Of a stretch of 64,000 nucleotides of DNA, positions 24,445 to 36,565 are shown piece after piece. Both the position numbers and the translations under genes were made by a program. The stretch comes from Loxodes magnus. Taxonomy: Eukaryota > Ciliophora > Karyorelictea > Loxodida > Loxodidae. The notes beneath the pieces are model-generated. The model saw only the letters and a program-made list of their open reading frames with translations, ran no database searches and was not told the origin of the DNA. Position 1 is the stretch's first letter; each line of letters opens with the position of its first letter. Where the stretch lies: positions 1 to 64,000 of the forward strand of contig CAMPDV010000886.1 of assembly GCA_946699065.1 (NCBI GenBank). Direction: 5' to 3'.

Positions 24445-25864
24445 CATGAGTGGTCACACTAGTTCTGTATCATCTGTGGCTATATCCAGTGATTCAGAGT
24501 TCATCGTATCGGGAAGTGGAGATAAGACGGTGAGACTATGGGACGTCAAAACAGGTACCTGTAAGACCATGAGTGGTCACACACATTATGTATCATCTGT
24601 GGCTATATGCAGTTATTCAGAGTTCATCGTATCGGGAAGTAGAAATTATACGGTGAGACTATGGGACGTCAAAACAGGTACCTGTAAGACCATGATTGGT
24701 CACACACATTATGTATCATGTGGATATATCCAGTGATTCAGAGTTCATCGTATCGGGAAGTCATGATTAGACGGTGAGACTATGGGACGTCAAAACAGGT
24801 ACCTGTAAGACCATGAGTGGTCACACTAGTTCTGTATCATCTGTGGCTATATCCAGTAATTCAGAGTTCATCGTATCGGGAAGTGGAGATAAGACGGTGA
24901 GACTATGGGACGTCAAGACAGGTACCTGTAAGACCATGAGTGGTCACAATAGTTCTGTATCATCTGTGGCTATATCCAGTGATTCAGAGTTCATCGTATC
25001 GGGAAGTTTAGATAAAACGATGAGACTATATGACGTCAAAACAGGTACCTGTAAGACCATGAGTGGTCACACTAGTTCTGTATCATCTGTGGCTATATCC
25101 AGTGATTCAGAGTTCATCGTATCGGGAAGTGGAGATAAAACGGTGAGACTATGGGACGTCAAAACAGGTACCTGTAAGACCATGAGTGGTCACACACATT
25201 ATGTATCATCTGTGGCTATATGCAGTTATTCAGAGTTCATCGTATCGGGAAGTAGAAATTATACGGTGAGACTATGGGACGTCAAAACAGGTACCTGTAA
25301 GACCATGAGTGGTCACACTAGTTCTGTATCATCTGTGGCTATATCCAGTGATTCAGAGTTCATCGTATCGGGAAGTCATGATTAGACGGTGAGACTATGG
25401 GACGTCAAAACAGGTACCTGTAAGACCATGAGTGGTCACACACATTATGTATCATCTGTGGCTATATGCAGTGATTCAGAGTTCATCGTATCGGGAAGTA
25501 GAAATTATACGGTGAGACTATGGGACGTCAAAACAGGTACCTGTAAGACCATGAGTGGTCACAATAGTTCTGTATCATCTGTGGCTATATCCAGTGATTC
25601 AGAGTTCATCGTATCGGGAAGTCATGATTAGACGGTGAGACTATGGGACGTCAAAACAGGTACCTGTAAGACCATGAGTGGTCACACACATTATGTATCA
25701 TCTGTGGCTATATGCAGTTATTCAGAGTTCATCGTATCGGGAAGTAGAAATTATACGGTGAGACTATGGGACGTCAAAACAGGTACCTGTAAGACCATGA
25801 TTGGTCACACACATTATGTATCATGTGGCTATATCCAGTGATTCAGAGTTCATCGTATCGGGAA
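24445..25864 (+). repeat. CSY/CSD-RNY block, copy 2
   Basis: Near-identical to 18428-19847, with the single private base change at 24858. Identity ends where codon 25 reads RNY here and LDK in copy 1. Confidence 0.9.
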
Positions 25865-26778
25865 GTAGAAATTATACGGTGAGACTATGGGACGTCAAAA
25901 CAGGTACCTGTAAGACCATGAGTGGTCACAATAGTTCTGTATCATCTGTGGCTATATCCAGTGATTCAGAGTTCATCGTATCGGGAAGTCATGATTAGAC
26001 GGTGAGACTATGGGACGTCAAAACAGGTACCTGTAAGACCATGAGTGGTCACACACATTATGTATCATCTGTGGCTATATCCAGTGATTCAGAGTTCATC
26101 GTATCGGGAAGTTTAGATAAAACGGTGAGACTATGGGACGTCAAAACAGGTACCTGTAAGACCATGAGTGGTCACACACATTATGTATCATCTGTGGCTA
26201 TATCCAGTGATTCAGAGTTCATCGTATCGGGAAGTCATGATTAGACGGTGAGACTATGGGACGTCAAAACAGGTACCTGTAAGACCATGAGTGGTCACAA
26301 TAGTTCTGTATCATCTGTGGCTATATCCAGTGATTCAGAGTTCATCGTATCGGGAAGTCATGATTAGACGGTGAGACTATGGGACGTCAAAACAGGTACC
26401 TGTAAGACCATGAGTGGTCACACACATTATGTATCATCTGTGGCTATATCCAGTGATTCAGAGTTCATCGTATCGGGAAGTTTAGATAAAACGATGAGAC
26501 TATATGACGTCAAAACAGGTACCTGTAAGACCATGAGTGGTCACACTAGTTCTGTATCATCTGTGGCTATATCCAGTGATTCAGAGTTCATCGTATCGGG
26601 AAGTGGAGATAAAACGGTGAGACTATGGGACGTCAAAACAGGTACCTGTAAGACCATGAGTGGTCACACTAGTTCTGTATCATCTGTGGCTATATCCAGT
26701 GATTCAGAGTTCATCGTATCGGGAAGTCATGATTAGACGGTGAGACTATGGGACGTCAAAACAGGTACCTGTAAGACC

Positions 26779-27787
26779 ATGAGTGGTCACACACATTATG
26801 TATCATCTGTGGCTATATGCAGTTATTCAGAGTTCATCGTATCGGGAAGTAGAAATTATACGGTGAGACTATGGGACGTCAAAACAGGTACCTGTAAGAC
26901 CATGAGTGGTCACACTAGTTCTGTATCATCTGTGGCTATATCCAGTGATTCAGAGTTCATCGTATCGGGAAGTCATGATTAGACGGTGAGACTATGGGAC
27001 GTCAAAACAGGTACCTGTAAGACCATGAGTGGTCACACACATTATGTATCATCTGTGGCTATATGCAGTGATTCAGAGTTCATCGTATCGGGAAGTAGAA
27101 ATTATACGGTGAGACTATGGGACGTCAAAACAGGTACCTGTAAGACCATGAGTGGTCACAATAGTTCTGTATCATCTGTGGCTATATCCAGTGATTCAGA
27201 GTTCATCGTATCGGGAAGTCATGATTAGACGGTGAGACTATGGGACGTCAAAACAGGTACCTGTAAGACCATGAGTGGTCACACACATTATGTATCATCT
27301 GTGGCTATATGCAGTTATTCAGAGTTCATCGTATCGGGAAGTAGAAATTATACGGTGAGACTATGGGACGTCAAAACAGGTACCTGTAAGACCATGATTG
27401 GTCACACACATTATGTATCATGTGGCTATATCCAGTGATTCAGAGTTCATCGTATCGGGAAGTTTAGATAAAACGGTGAGACTATGGGACGTCAAAACAG
27501 GTACCTGTAAGACCATGAGTGGTCACACACATTATGTATCATCTGTGGCTATATCCAGTGATTCAGAGTTCATCGTATCGGGAAGTCATGATTAGACGGT
27601 GAGACTATGGGACGTCAAAACAGGTACCTGTAAGACCATGAGTGGTCACACACATTATGTATCATCTGTGGCTATATCCAGTGATTCAGAGTTCATCGTA
27701 TCGGGAAGTTTAGATAAAACGGTGAGACTATGGGACGTCAAAACAGGTACCTGTAAGACCATGAGTGGTCACACACATTATGTATCA
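26779..27787 (+). repeat. CSY/CSD-RNY block, copy 3 (partial)
   Basis: Matches 19165-20173 at offset 7,614 bp. The copies part at the strand-A codons, where copy 1 has the 2-bp deletion and this copy is full length. A private N (27804) follows directly. Confidence 0.85.
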
Positions 27788-29195
27788 TCTGTGGCTATAT
27801 CCAATGATTCAGAGTTCATCGTATCGGGAAGTCATGATTAGACGGTGAGACTATGGGACGTCAAAACAGGTACCTGTAAGACCATGAGTGGTCACAATAG
27901 TTCTGTATCATCTGTGGCTATATCCAGTGATTCAGAGTTCATCGTATCGGGAAGTCATGATTAGACGGTGAGACTATGGGACGTCAAAACAGGTACCTGT
28001 AAGACCATGAGTGGTCACAATAGTTCTGTATCATCTGTGGCTATATCCAGTGATTCAGAGTTCATCGTATCGGGAAGTCATGATTAGACGGTGAGACTAT
28101 GGGACGTCAAAACAGGTACCTGTAAGACCATGAGTGGTCACACACATTATGTATCATCTGTGGCTATATCCAGTGATTCAGAGTTCATCGTATCGGGAAG
28201 TCATGATTAGACGGTGAGACTATGGGACGTCAAAACAGGTACCTGTAAGACCATGAGTGGTCACACACATTATGTATCATCTGTGGCTATATGCAGTTAT
28301 TCAGAGTTCATCGTATCGGGAAGTAGAAATTATACGGTGAGACTATGGGACGTCAAAACAGGTACCTGTAAGACCATGATTGGTCACACACATTATGTAT
28401 CATGTGGCTATATCCAGTGATTCAGAGTTCATCGTATCGGGAAGTTTAGATAAAACGGTGAGACTATGGGACGTCAAAACAGGTACCTGTAAGACCATGA
28501 GTGGTCACACACATTATGTATCATCTGTGGCTATATCCAGTGATTCAGAGTTCATCGTATCGGGAAGTAGAGATAAAACGGTGAGACTATGGGACGTCAA
28601 AACAGGTACCTGTAAGACCATGAGTGGTCACAATAGTTCTGTATCATCTGTGGCTATATCCAGTTATTCAGAGTTCATCGTATCGGGAAGTAGAGATAAA
28701 ACGGTGAGACTATGGGACGTCAAAACAGGTACCTGTAAGACCATGAGTGGTCACAATAGTTCTGTATCATCTGTGGCTATATCCAGTGATTCAGAGTTCA
28801 TCGTATCGGGAAGATTAGATAAAACGGTGAGACTATGGGACGTCAAAACAGGTACCTGTAAGACCATGAGTGGTCACACTAGTTCTGTATCATCTGTGGC
28901 TATATCCAGTGATTCAGAGTTCATCGTATCGGGAAGTGGAGATAAGACGGTGAGACTATGGGACGTCAAAACAGGTACCTGTAAGACCATGAGTGGTCAC
29001 AATAGTTCTGTATCATCTGTGGCTATATCCAGTTATTCAGAGTTCATCGTATCGGGAAGTCATGATTAGACGGTGAGACTATGGGACGTCAAAACAGGTA
29101 CCTGTAAGACCATGAGTGGTCACAATAGTTCTGTATCATCTGTGTCTATATCCAGTGATTCAGAGTTCATCGTATCGGGAAGTCATGATTAGACG

Positions 29196-30176
29196 GTGAG
29201 ACTATGGGACGTCAAAACAGGTACCTGTAAGACCATGAGTGGTCACAATAGTTCTGTATCATCTGTGGCTATATCCAGTTATTCAGAGTTCATCGTATCG
29301 GGAAGTAGAGATAAAACGGTGAGACTATGGGACGTCAAAACAGGTACCTGTAAGACCATGAGTGGTCACAATAGTTCTGTATCATCTGTGGCTATATCCA
29401 GTGATTCAGAGTTCATCGTATCGGGAAGTTTTGATAAAACGGTGAGACTATGGGACGTCAAAACAGGTACCTGTAAGACCATGAGTGGTCACACTAGTTC
29501 TGTATCATCTGTGGCTATATCCAGTGATTCAGAGTTCATCGTATCGGGAAGTGGAGATAAGACGGTGAGACTATGGGACGTCAAAACAGGTACCTGTAAG
29601 ACCATGAGTGGTCACAATAGTTCTGTATCATCTGTGGCTATATCCAGTTATTCAGAGTTCATCGTATCGGGAAGTAGAGATAAAACGGTGAGACTATGGG
29701 ACGTCAAAACAGGTACCTGTAAGACCATGAGTGGTCACAATAGTTCTGTATCATCTGTGGCTATATCCAGTGATTCAGAGTTCATCGTATCGGGAAGTTT
29801 TGATAAAACGGTGAGACTATGGGACGTCAAAACAGGTACCTGTAAGACCATGAGTGGTCACACTAGTTCTGTATCATCTGTGGCTATATCCAGTGATTCA
29901 GAGTTCATCGTATCGGGAAGTGGAGATAAGACGGTGAGACTATGGGACGTCAAAACAGGTACCTGTAAGACCATGAGTGGTCACACACATTATGTATCAT
30001 CTGTGGCTATATCCAGTGATTCAGAGTTCATCGTATCGGGAAGTAGAGATAAAACGGTGAGACTATGGGACGTCAAAACAGGTACCTGTAAGACCATGAG
30101 TGGTCACAATAGTTCTGTATCATCTGTGTCTATATCCAGTGATTCAGAGTTCATCGTATCGGGAAGTCATGATTAG
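29196..30176 (+). CDS. Open WD40 block, 8 repeats with a triplet duplication
   Basis: The triplet NSS-SSY-RDK, NSS-FDK, TSS-GDK occurs twice in a row, followed by THY-RDK and NSS-SIS-HD-stop. FDK (ttt-gat-aaa) exists only in these two units, at about 29429 and 29798, so the 369-bp duplication is younger than the FDK change. A relative of the triplet lies just upstream at 28.6-28.9 kb, with the private change SGRLDK in its middle unit. Confidence 0.35.
   Translation: MRLWDVKTGTCKTMSGHNSSVSSVAISSYSEFIVSGSRDKTVRLWDVKTGTCKTMSGHNSSVSSVAISSDSEFIVSGSFDKTVRLWDVKTGTCKTMSGHTSSVSSVAISSDSEFIVSGSGDKTVRLWDVKTGTCKTMSGHNSSVSSVAISSYSEFIVSGSRDKTVRLWDVKTGTCKTMSGHNSSVSSVAISSDSEFIVSGSFDKTVRLWDVKTGTCKTMSGHTSSVSSVAISSDSEFIVSGSGDKTVRLWDVKTGTCKTMSGHTHYVSSVAISSDSEFIVSGSRDKTVRLWDVKTGTCKTMSGHNSSVSSVSISSDSEFIVSGSHD
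29235..29972 (+). repeat. 369-bp (3-unit) tandem duplication with FDK
   Basis: Copies at 29235-29603 and 29604-29972 share NSS-SSY-RDK, NSS-FDK, TSS-GDK. FDK is found nowhere else in the window, so this is a recent local event. Confidence 0.92.
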
Positions 30177-30464
30177 ACGGTGAGACTATGGGACGTCAAA
30201 ACAGGTACCTGTAAGACCATGAGTGGTCACACACATTATGTATCATCTGTGTCTATATCCAGTGATTCAGAGTTCATCGTATCGGGAAGTTTAGATAAAA
30301 CGGTGAGACTATGGGACGTCAAAACAGGTACCTGTAAGACCATGAGTGGTCACACTAGTTGTGTATCATCTGTGGCTATATCCAGTGATTCAGAGTTCAT
30401 CGTATCGGGAAGTCATGATTATACGGTGAGACTATGGGACGTCAAAACAGGTACCTGTAAGACC

Positions 30465-31149
30465 ATGATTGGTCACACACATTATGTATCATGTGGATAT
30501 ATCCAGTGATTCAGAGTTCATCGTATCGGGAAGTCATGATTAGACGGTGAGACTATGGGACGTCAAAACAGGTACCTGTAAGACCATGAGTGGTCACACA
30601 CATTATGTATCATCTGTGGCTATATCCAGTGATTCAGAGTTCATCGTATCGGGAAGTTTAGATAAAACGGTGAGACTATGGGACGTCAAAACAGGTACCT
30701 GTAAGACCATGAGTGGTCACAATAGTTCTGTATCATCTGTGGCTATATCCAGTGATTCAGAGTTCATCGTATCGGGAAGTAGAAATTATACGGTGAGACT
30801 ATGGGACGTCAAAACAGGTACCTGTAAGACCATGAGTGGTCACACTTATTCTGTATTATCTGTGGATATATCCAGTGATTCAGAGTTCATCGTATCGGGA
30901 AGTCATGATTAGACGGTGAGACTATGGGACGTCAAAACAGGTACCTGTAAGACCATGAGTGGTCACACACATTATGTATCATCTGTGGCTATATCCAGTT
31001 ATTCAGAGTTCATCGTATCGGGAAGTGGAGATAAGACGGTGAGACTATGGGACGTCAAAACAGGTACCTGTAAGACCATGAGTGGTCACAATAGTTCTGT
31101 ATCATCTGTGGCTATATCCAGTTATTCAGAGTTCATCGTATCGGGAAGT
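30465..31149 (+). repeat. Frameshift-LDK-RNY-TYS block, copy 1
   Basis: Matches 34764-35448 at offset 4,299 bp: IGH 2-bp-deletion unit with HD-stop, THY-LDK, NSS-RNY, TYS-HD-stop, THY-SSY-GDK, NSS-SSY unit. A partial third copy begins at about 42013, where the TYS unit has HDK. Confidence 0.88.
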
Positions 31150-32022
31150 GGAGATAAGACGGTGAGACTATGGGACGTCAAAACAGGTACCTGTAAGACC
31201 ATGAGTGGTCACAATAGTTCTGTATCATCTGTGGCTATATCCAGTGATTCAGAGTTCATCGTATCGGGAAGTCATGATTAGACGGTGAGACTATGGGACG
31301 TCAAAACAGGTACCTGTAAGACCATGAGTGGTCACACACATTATGTATCATCTGTGGCTATATCCAGTGATTCAGAGTTCATCGTATCGGGAAGTGGAGA
31401 TAAAACGGTGAGACTATGGGACGTCAAAACAGGTACCTGTAAGACCATGAGTGGTCACACTAGTTCTGTATCATCTGTGGCTATATCCAGTGATTCAGAG
31501 TTCATCGTATCGGGAAGTGGAGATAAAACGGTGAGACTATGGGACGTCAAAACAGGTACCTGTAAGACCATGAGTGGTCACACACATTATGTATCATCTG
31601 TGGCTATATCCAGTGATTCAGAGTTCATCGTATCGGGAAGTGGAGATAAGACGGTGAGACTATGGGACGTCAAAACAGGTACCTGTAAGACCATGAGTGG
31701 TCACAATAGTTCTGTATCATCTGTGGCTATATCCAGTTATTCAGAGTTCATCGTATCGGGAAGTAGAGATAAAACGGTGAGACTATGGGACGTCAAAACA
31801 GGTACCTGTAAGACCATGAGTGGTCACACTAGTTCTGTATCATCTGTGTCTATATCCAGTGATTCAGAGTTCATCGTATCGGGAAGTCATGATTAGACGG
31901 TGAGACTATGGGACGTCAAAACAGGTACCTGTAAGACCATGAGTGGTCACAATAGTTCTGTATCATCTGTGGCTATATCCAGTGATTCAGAGTTCATCGT
32001 ATCGGGAAGTCATGATTAGACG

Positions 32023-32880
32023 GTGAGACTATGGGACGTCAAAACAGGTACCTGTAAGACCATGAGTGGTCACACACATTATGTATCATCTGTGGCTATA
32101 TCCAGTGATTCAGAGTTCATCGTATCGGGAAGTAGAGATAAAACGGTGAGACTATGGGACGTCAAAACAGGTACCTGTAAGACCATGAGTGGTCACACAC
32201 ATTATGTATCATCTGTGGCTATATCCAGTGATTCAGAGTTCATCGTATCGGGAAGTGGAGATAAAACGGTGAGACTATGGGACGTCAAAACAGGTACCTG
32301 TAAGACCATGAGTGGTCACACACATTATGTATCATCTGTGGCTATATCCAGTGATTCAGAGTTCATCGTATCGGGAAGTGGAGATAAGACGGTGAGACTA
32401 TGGGACGTCAAGACAGGTACCTGTAAGACCATGAGTGGTCACACTAGTTCTGTATCATCTGTGGCTATATCCAGTGATTCAGAGTTCATCGTATCGGGAA
32501 GTGGAGATAAAACGGTGAGACTATGGGACGTCAAGACAGGTACCTGTAAGACCATGAGTGGTCACACTAGTTCTGTATCATCTGTGGCTATATCCAGTGA
32601 TTCAGAGTTCATCGTATCGGGAAGTGGAGATAAAACGGTGAGACTATGGGACGTCAAAACAGGTACCTGTAAGACCATGAGTGGTCACACTAGTTCTGTA
32701 TCATCTGTGGCTATATCCAGTGATTCAGAGTTCATCGTATCGGGAAGTAGAAATTATACGGTGAGACTATGGGACGTCAAAACAGGTACCTGTAAGACCA
32801 TGAGTGGTCACACTAGTTCTGTATCATCTGTGGCTATATCCAGTGATTCAGAGTTCATCGTATCGGGAAGTCATGATTAG
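32023..32880 (+). CDS. Open WD40 block, 7 repeats (285 codons)
   Basis: Alleles: THY-RDK, THY-GDK, THY-GDK, TSS-GDK, TSS-GDK, TSS-RNY, TSS-HD-stop. This begins the GDK-rich half of the window. Neighbouring units are almost identical, with differences only at residues 5-7 and 25-27 plus synonymous AAA/AAG at lysines 27 and 35. First ATG is at 32062. Confidence 0.33.
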   Translation: MRLWDVKTGTCKTMSGHTHYVSSVAISSDSEFIVSGSRDKTVRLWDVKTGTCKTMSGHTHYVSSVAISSDSEFIVSGSGDKTVRLWDVKTGTCKTMSGHTHYVSSVAISSDSEFIVSGSGDKTVRLWDVKTGTCKTMSGHTSSVSSVAISSDSEFIVSGSGDKTVRLWDVKTGTCKTMSGHTSSVSSVAISSDSEFIVSGSGDKTVRLWDVKTGTCKTMSGHTSSVSSVAISSDSEFIVSGSRNYTVRLWDVKTGTCKTMSGHTSSVSSVAISSDSEFIVSGSHD

Positions 32881-33742
32881 ACGGTGAGACTATGGGACGT
32901 CAAAACAGGTACCTGTAAGACCATGAGTGGTCACACACATTATGTATCATCTGTGGCTATATGCAGTGATTCAGAGTTCATCGTATCGGGAAGTAGAAAT
33001 TATACGGTGAGACTATGGGACGTCAAAACAGGTACCTGTAAGACCATGAGTGGTCACACTAGTTCTGTATCATCTGTGGCTATATCCAGTGATTCAGAGT
33101 TCATCGTATCGGGAAGTCATGATTAGACGGTGAGACTATGGGACGTCAAAACAGGTACCTGTAAGACCATGAGTGGTCACACACATTATGTATCATCTGT
33201 GGCTATATGCAGTGATTCAGAGTTCATCGTATCGGGAAGTAGAAATTATACGGTGAGACTATGGGACGTCAAAACAGGTACCTGTAAGACCATGAGTGGT
33301 CACAATAGTTCTGTATCATCTGTGGCTATATCCAGTGATTCAGAGTTCATCGTATCGGGAAGTCATGATTAGACGGTGAGACTATGGGACGTCAAAACAG
33401 GTACCTGTAAGACCATGAGTGGTCACACACATTATGTATCATCTGTGTCTATATCCAGTGATTCAGAGTTCATCGTATCGGGAAGTAGAGATAAAACGGT
33501 GAGACTATGGGACGTCAAAACAGGTACCTGTAAGACCATGAGTGGTCACACACATTATGTATCATCTGTGGCTATATGCAGTTATTCAGAGTTCATCGTA
33601 TCGGGAAGTAGAAATTATACGGTGAGACTATGGGACGTCAAAACAGGTACCTGTAAGACCATGATTGGTCACACACATTATGTATCATGTGGATATATCC
33701 AGTGATTCAGAGTTCATCGTATCGGGAAGTCATGATTAGACG

Positions 33743-34687
33743 GTGAGACTATGGGACGTCAAAACAGGTACCTGTAAGACCATGAGTGGTCACACTAGTT
33801 CTGTATCATCTGTGGCTATATCCAGTGATTCAGAGTTCATCGTATCGGGAAGTGGAGATAAAACGGTGAGACTATGGGACGTCAAAACAGGTACCTGTAA
33901 GACCATGAGTGGTCACACTAGTTGTGTATCATCTGTGGCTATATCCAGTGATTCAGAGTTCATCGTATCGGGAAGTGGAGATAAGACGGTGAGACTATGG
34001 GACGTCAAAACAGGTACCTGTAAGACCATGAGTGGTCACAATAGTTCTGTATCATCTGTGGCTATATCCAGTGATTCAGAGTTCATCGTATCGGAAAGTT
34101 TAGATAAAACGGTGAGACTATGGGACGTCAAGACAGGTACCTGTAAGACCATGAGTGGTCACAATAGTTCTGTATCATCTGTGGCTATATCCAGTGATTC
34201 AGAGTTCATCGTATCGGGAAGTTTAGATAAAACGGTGAGACTATATGACGTCAAAACAGGTACCTGTAAGACCATGAGTGGTCACACTAGTTCTGTATCA
34301 TCTGTGGCTATATCCAGTGATTTAGAGTTCATCGTATCGGGAAGTCATGATAAGACGGTGAGACTATATGACGTCAAAACAGGTACCTGTAAGACCATGA
34401 GTGGTCACACTAGTTCTGTATCATCTGTGGCTATATCCAGTGATTCAGAGTTCATCGTATCGGGAAGTGGAGATAAGACGGTGAGACTATGGGACGTCAA
34501 AACAGGTACCTGTAAGACCATGAGTGGTCACACTAGTTGTGTATCATCTGTGGCTATATCCAGTGATTCAGAGTTCATCGTATCGGGAAGTGGAGATAAG
34601 ACGGTGAGACTATGGGACGTCAAAACAGGTACCTGTAAGACCATGATTGGTCACACACATTATGTATCATGTGGATATATCCAGTGA
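33743..34687 (+). CDS. Open WD40 block, 7 repeats plus a frameshifted end (314 codons)
   Basis: Alleles: TSS-GDK, TSC-GDK, NSS-LDK with SES in place of SGS, NSS-LDK with RLYD, TSS-HDK with RLYD and the private change SDLEF, TSS-GDK, TSC-GDK, then an IGH unit with the 2-bp deletion. The SES allele (G to A at 34095) is one of only four in the window and marks related segments at 36.9, 38.8 and 46.3 kb. Confidence 0.34.
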   Translation: MRLWDVKTGTCKTMSGHTSSVSSVAISSDSEFIVSGSGDKTVRLWDVKTGTCKTMSGHTSCVSSVAISSDSEFIVSGSGDKTVRLWDVKTGTCKTMSGHNSSVSSVAISSDSEFIVSESLDKTVRLWDVKTGTCKTMSGHNSSVSSVAISSDSEFIVSGSLDKTVRLYDVKTGTCKTMSGHTSSVSSVAISSDLEFIVSGSHDKTVRLYDVKTGTCKTMSGHTSSVSSVAISSDSEFIVSGSGDKTVRLWDVKTGTCKTMSGHTSCVSSVAISSDSEFIVSGSGDKTVRLWDVKTGTCKTMIGHTHYVSCGYIQ

Positions 34688-34763
34688 TTCAGAGTTCATC
34701 GTATCGGGAAGTCATGATTAGACGGTGAGACTATGGGACGTCAAAACAGGTACCTGTAAGACC

Positions 34764-35448
34764 ATGATTGGTCACACACATTATGTATCATGTGGATATA
34801 TCCAGTGATTCAGAGTTCATCGTATCGGGAAGTCATGATTAGACGGTGAGACTATGGGACGTCAAAACAGGTACCTGTAAGACCATGAGTGGTCACACAC
34901 ATTATGTATCATCTGTGGCTATATCCAGTGATTCAGAGTTCATCGTATCGGGAAGTTTAGATAAAACGGTGAGACTATGGGACGTCAAAACAGGTACCTG
35001 TAAGACCATGAGTGGTCACAATAGTTCTGTATCATCTGTGGCTATATCCAGTGATTCAGAGTTCATCGTATCGGGAAGTAGAAATTATACGGTGAGACTA
35101 TGGGACGTCAAAACAGGTACCTGTAAGACCATGAGTGGTCACACTTATTCTGTATTATCTGTGGATATATCCAGTGATTCAGAGTTCATCGTATCGGGAA
35201 GTCATGATTAGACGGTGAGACTATGGGACGTCAAAACAGGTACCTGTAAGACCATGAGTGGTCACACACATTATGTATCATCTGTGGCTATATCCAGTTA
35301 TTCAGAGTTCATCGTATCGGGAAGTGGAGATAAGACGGTGAGACTATGGGACGTCAAAACAGGTACCTGTAAGACCATGAGTGGTCACAATAGTTCTGTA
35401 TCATCTGTGGCTATATCCAGTTATTCAGAGTTCATCGTATCGGGAAGT
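34764..35448 (+). repeat. Frameshift-LDK-RNY-TYS block, copy 2
   Basis: Equal to 30465-31149 until codon 25 of the last unit (RDK here, GDK in copy 1). It is preceded by another 2-bp-deletion unit, so two such units stand side by side (34670 and 34791), the only adjacent pair in the window. Confidence 0.88.
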
Positions 35449-36195
35449 AGAGATAAAACGGTGAGACTATGGGACGTCAAAACAGGTACCTGTAAGACCA
35501 TGAGTGGTCACACTAGTTCTGTATCATCTGTGGCTATATCCAGTGATTCAGAGTTCATCGTATCGGGAAGTGGAGATAAAACGGTGAGACTATGGGACGT
35601 CAAAACAGGTACCTGTAAGACCATGAGTGGTCACACACATTATGTATCATCTGTGGCTATATCCAGTGATTCAGAGTTCATCGTATCGGGAAGTGGAGAT
35701 AAAACGGTGAGACTATGGGACGTCAAAACAGGTACCTGTAAGACCATGAGTGGTCACACTAGTTCTGTATCATCTGTGGCTATATCCAGTGATTCAGAGT
35801 TCATCGTATCGGGAAGTGGAGATAAAACGGTGAGACTATGGGACGTCAAAACAGGTACCTGTAAGACCATGAGTGGTCACACTAGTTCTGTATCATCTGT
35901 GGCTATATCCAGTGATTCAGAGTTCATCGTATCGGGAAGTTTAGATAAAACGGTGAGACTATGGGACGTCAAAACAGGTACCTGTAAGACCATGAGTGGT
36001 CACAATAGTTCTGTATCATCTGTGGCTATATCCAGTTATTCAGAGTTCATCGTATCGGGAGGTAGAGATAAAACGGTGAGACTATGGGACGTCAAAACAG
36101 GTACCTGTAAGACCATGAGTGGTCACACTAGTTCTGTATCATCTGTGTCTATATCCAGTGATTCAGAGTTCATCGTATCGGGAAGTCATGATTAG
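35215..36195 (+). CDS. Open WD40 block, 8 repeats (326 codons)
   Basis: Alleles: THY-SSY-GDK, NSS-SSY-RDK, TSS-GDK, THY-GDK, TSS-GDK, TSS-LDK, NSS-SSY-RDK with SGG in place of SGS, TSS-SIS-HD-stop. The closing pair, SGG-RDK then SIS-HD-stop, recurs at the ends of the blocks at 40621-41601 and 44187-45044, so this block end was copied as a module. Confidence 0.36.
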   Translation: MRLWDVKTGTCKTMSGHTHYVSSVAISSYSEFIVSGSGDKTVRLWDVKTGTCKTMSGHNSSVSSVAISSYSEFIVSGSRDKTVRLWDVKTGTCKTMSGHTSSVSSVAISSDSEFIVSGSGDKTVRLWDVKTGTCKTMSGHTHYVSSVAISSDSEFIVSGSGDKTVRLWDVKTGTCKTMSGHTSSVSSVAISSDSEFIVSGSGDKTVRLWDVKTGTCKTMSGHTSSVSSVAISSDSEFIVSGSLDKTVRLWDVKTGTCKTMSGHNSSVSSVAISSYSEFIVSGGRDKTVRLWDVKTGTCKTMSGHTSSVSSVSISSDSEFIVSGSHD

Positions 36196-36565
36196 ACGGT
36201 GAGACTATGGGACGTCAAAACAGGTACCTGTAAGACCATGAGTGGTCACACACATTATGTATCATCTGTGGCTATATCCAGTGATTCAGAGTTCATCGTA
36301 TCGGGAAGTTTAGATAAAACGGTGAGACTATGGGACGTCAAAACAGGTACCTGTAAGACCATGAGTGGTCACACACATTATGTATCATCTGTGGCTATAT
36401 CCAGTGATTCAGAGTTCATCGTATCGGGAAGTCATGATTAGACGGTGAGACTATGGGACGTCAAAACAGGTACCTGTAAGACCATGATTGGTCACACACA
36501 TTATGTATCATGTGGATATATCCAGTGATTCAGAGTTCATCGTATCGGGAAGTCATGATTAGACG

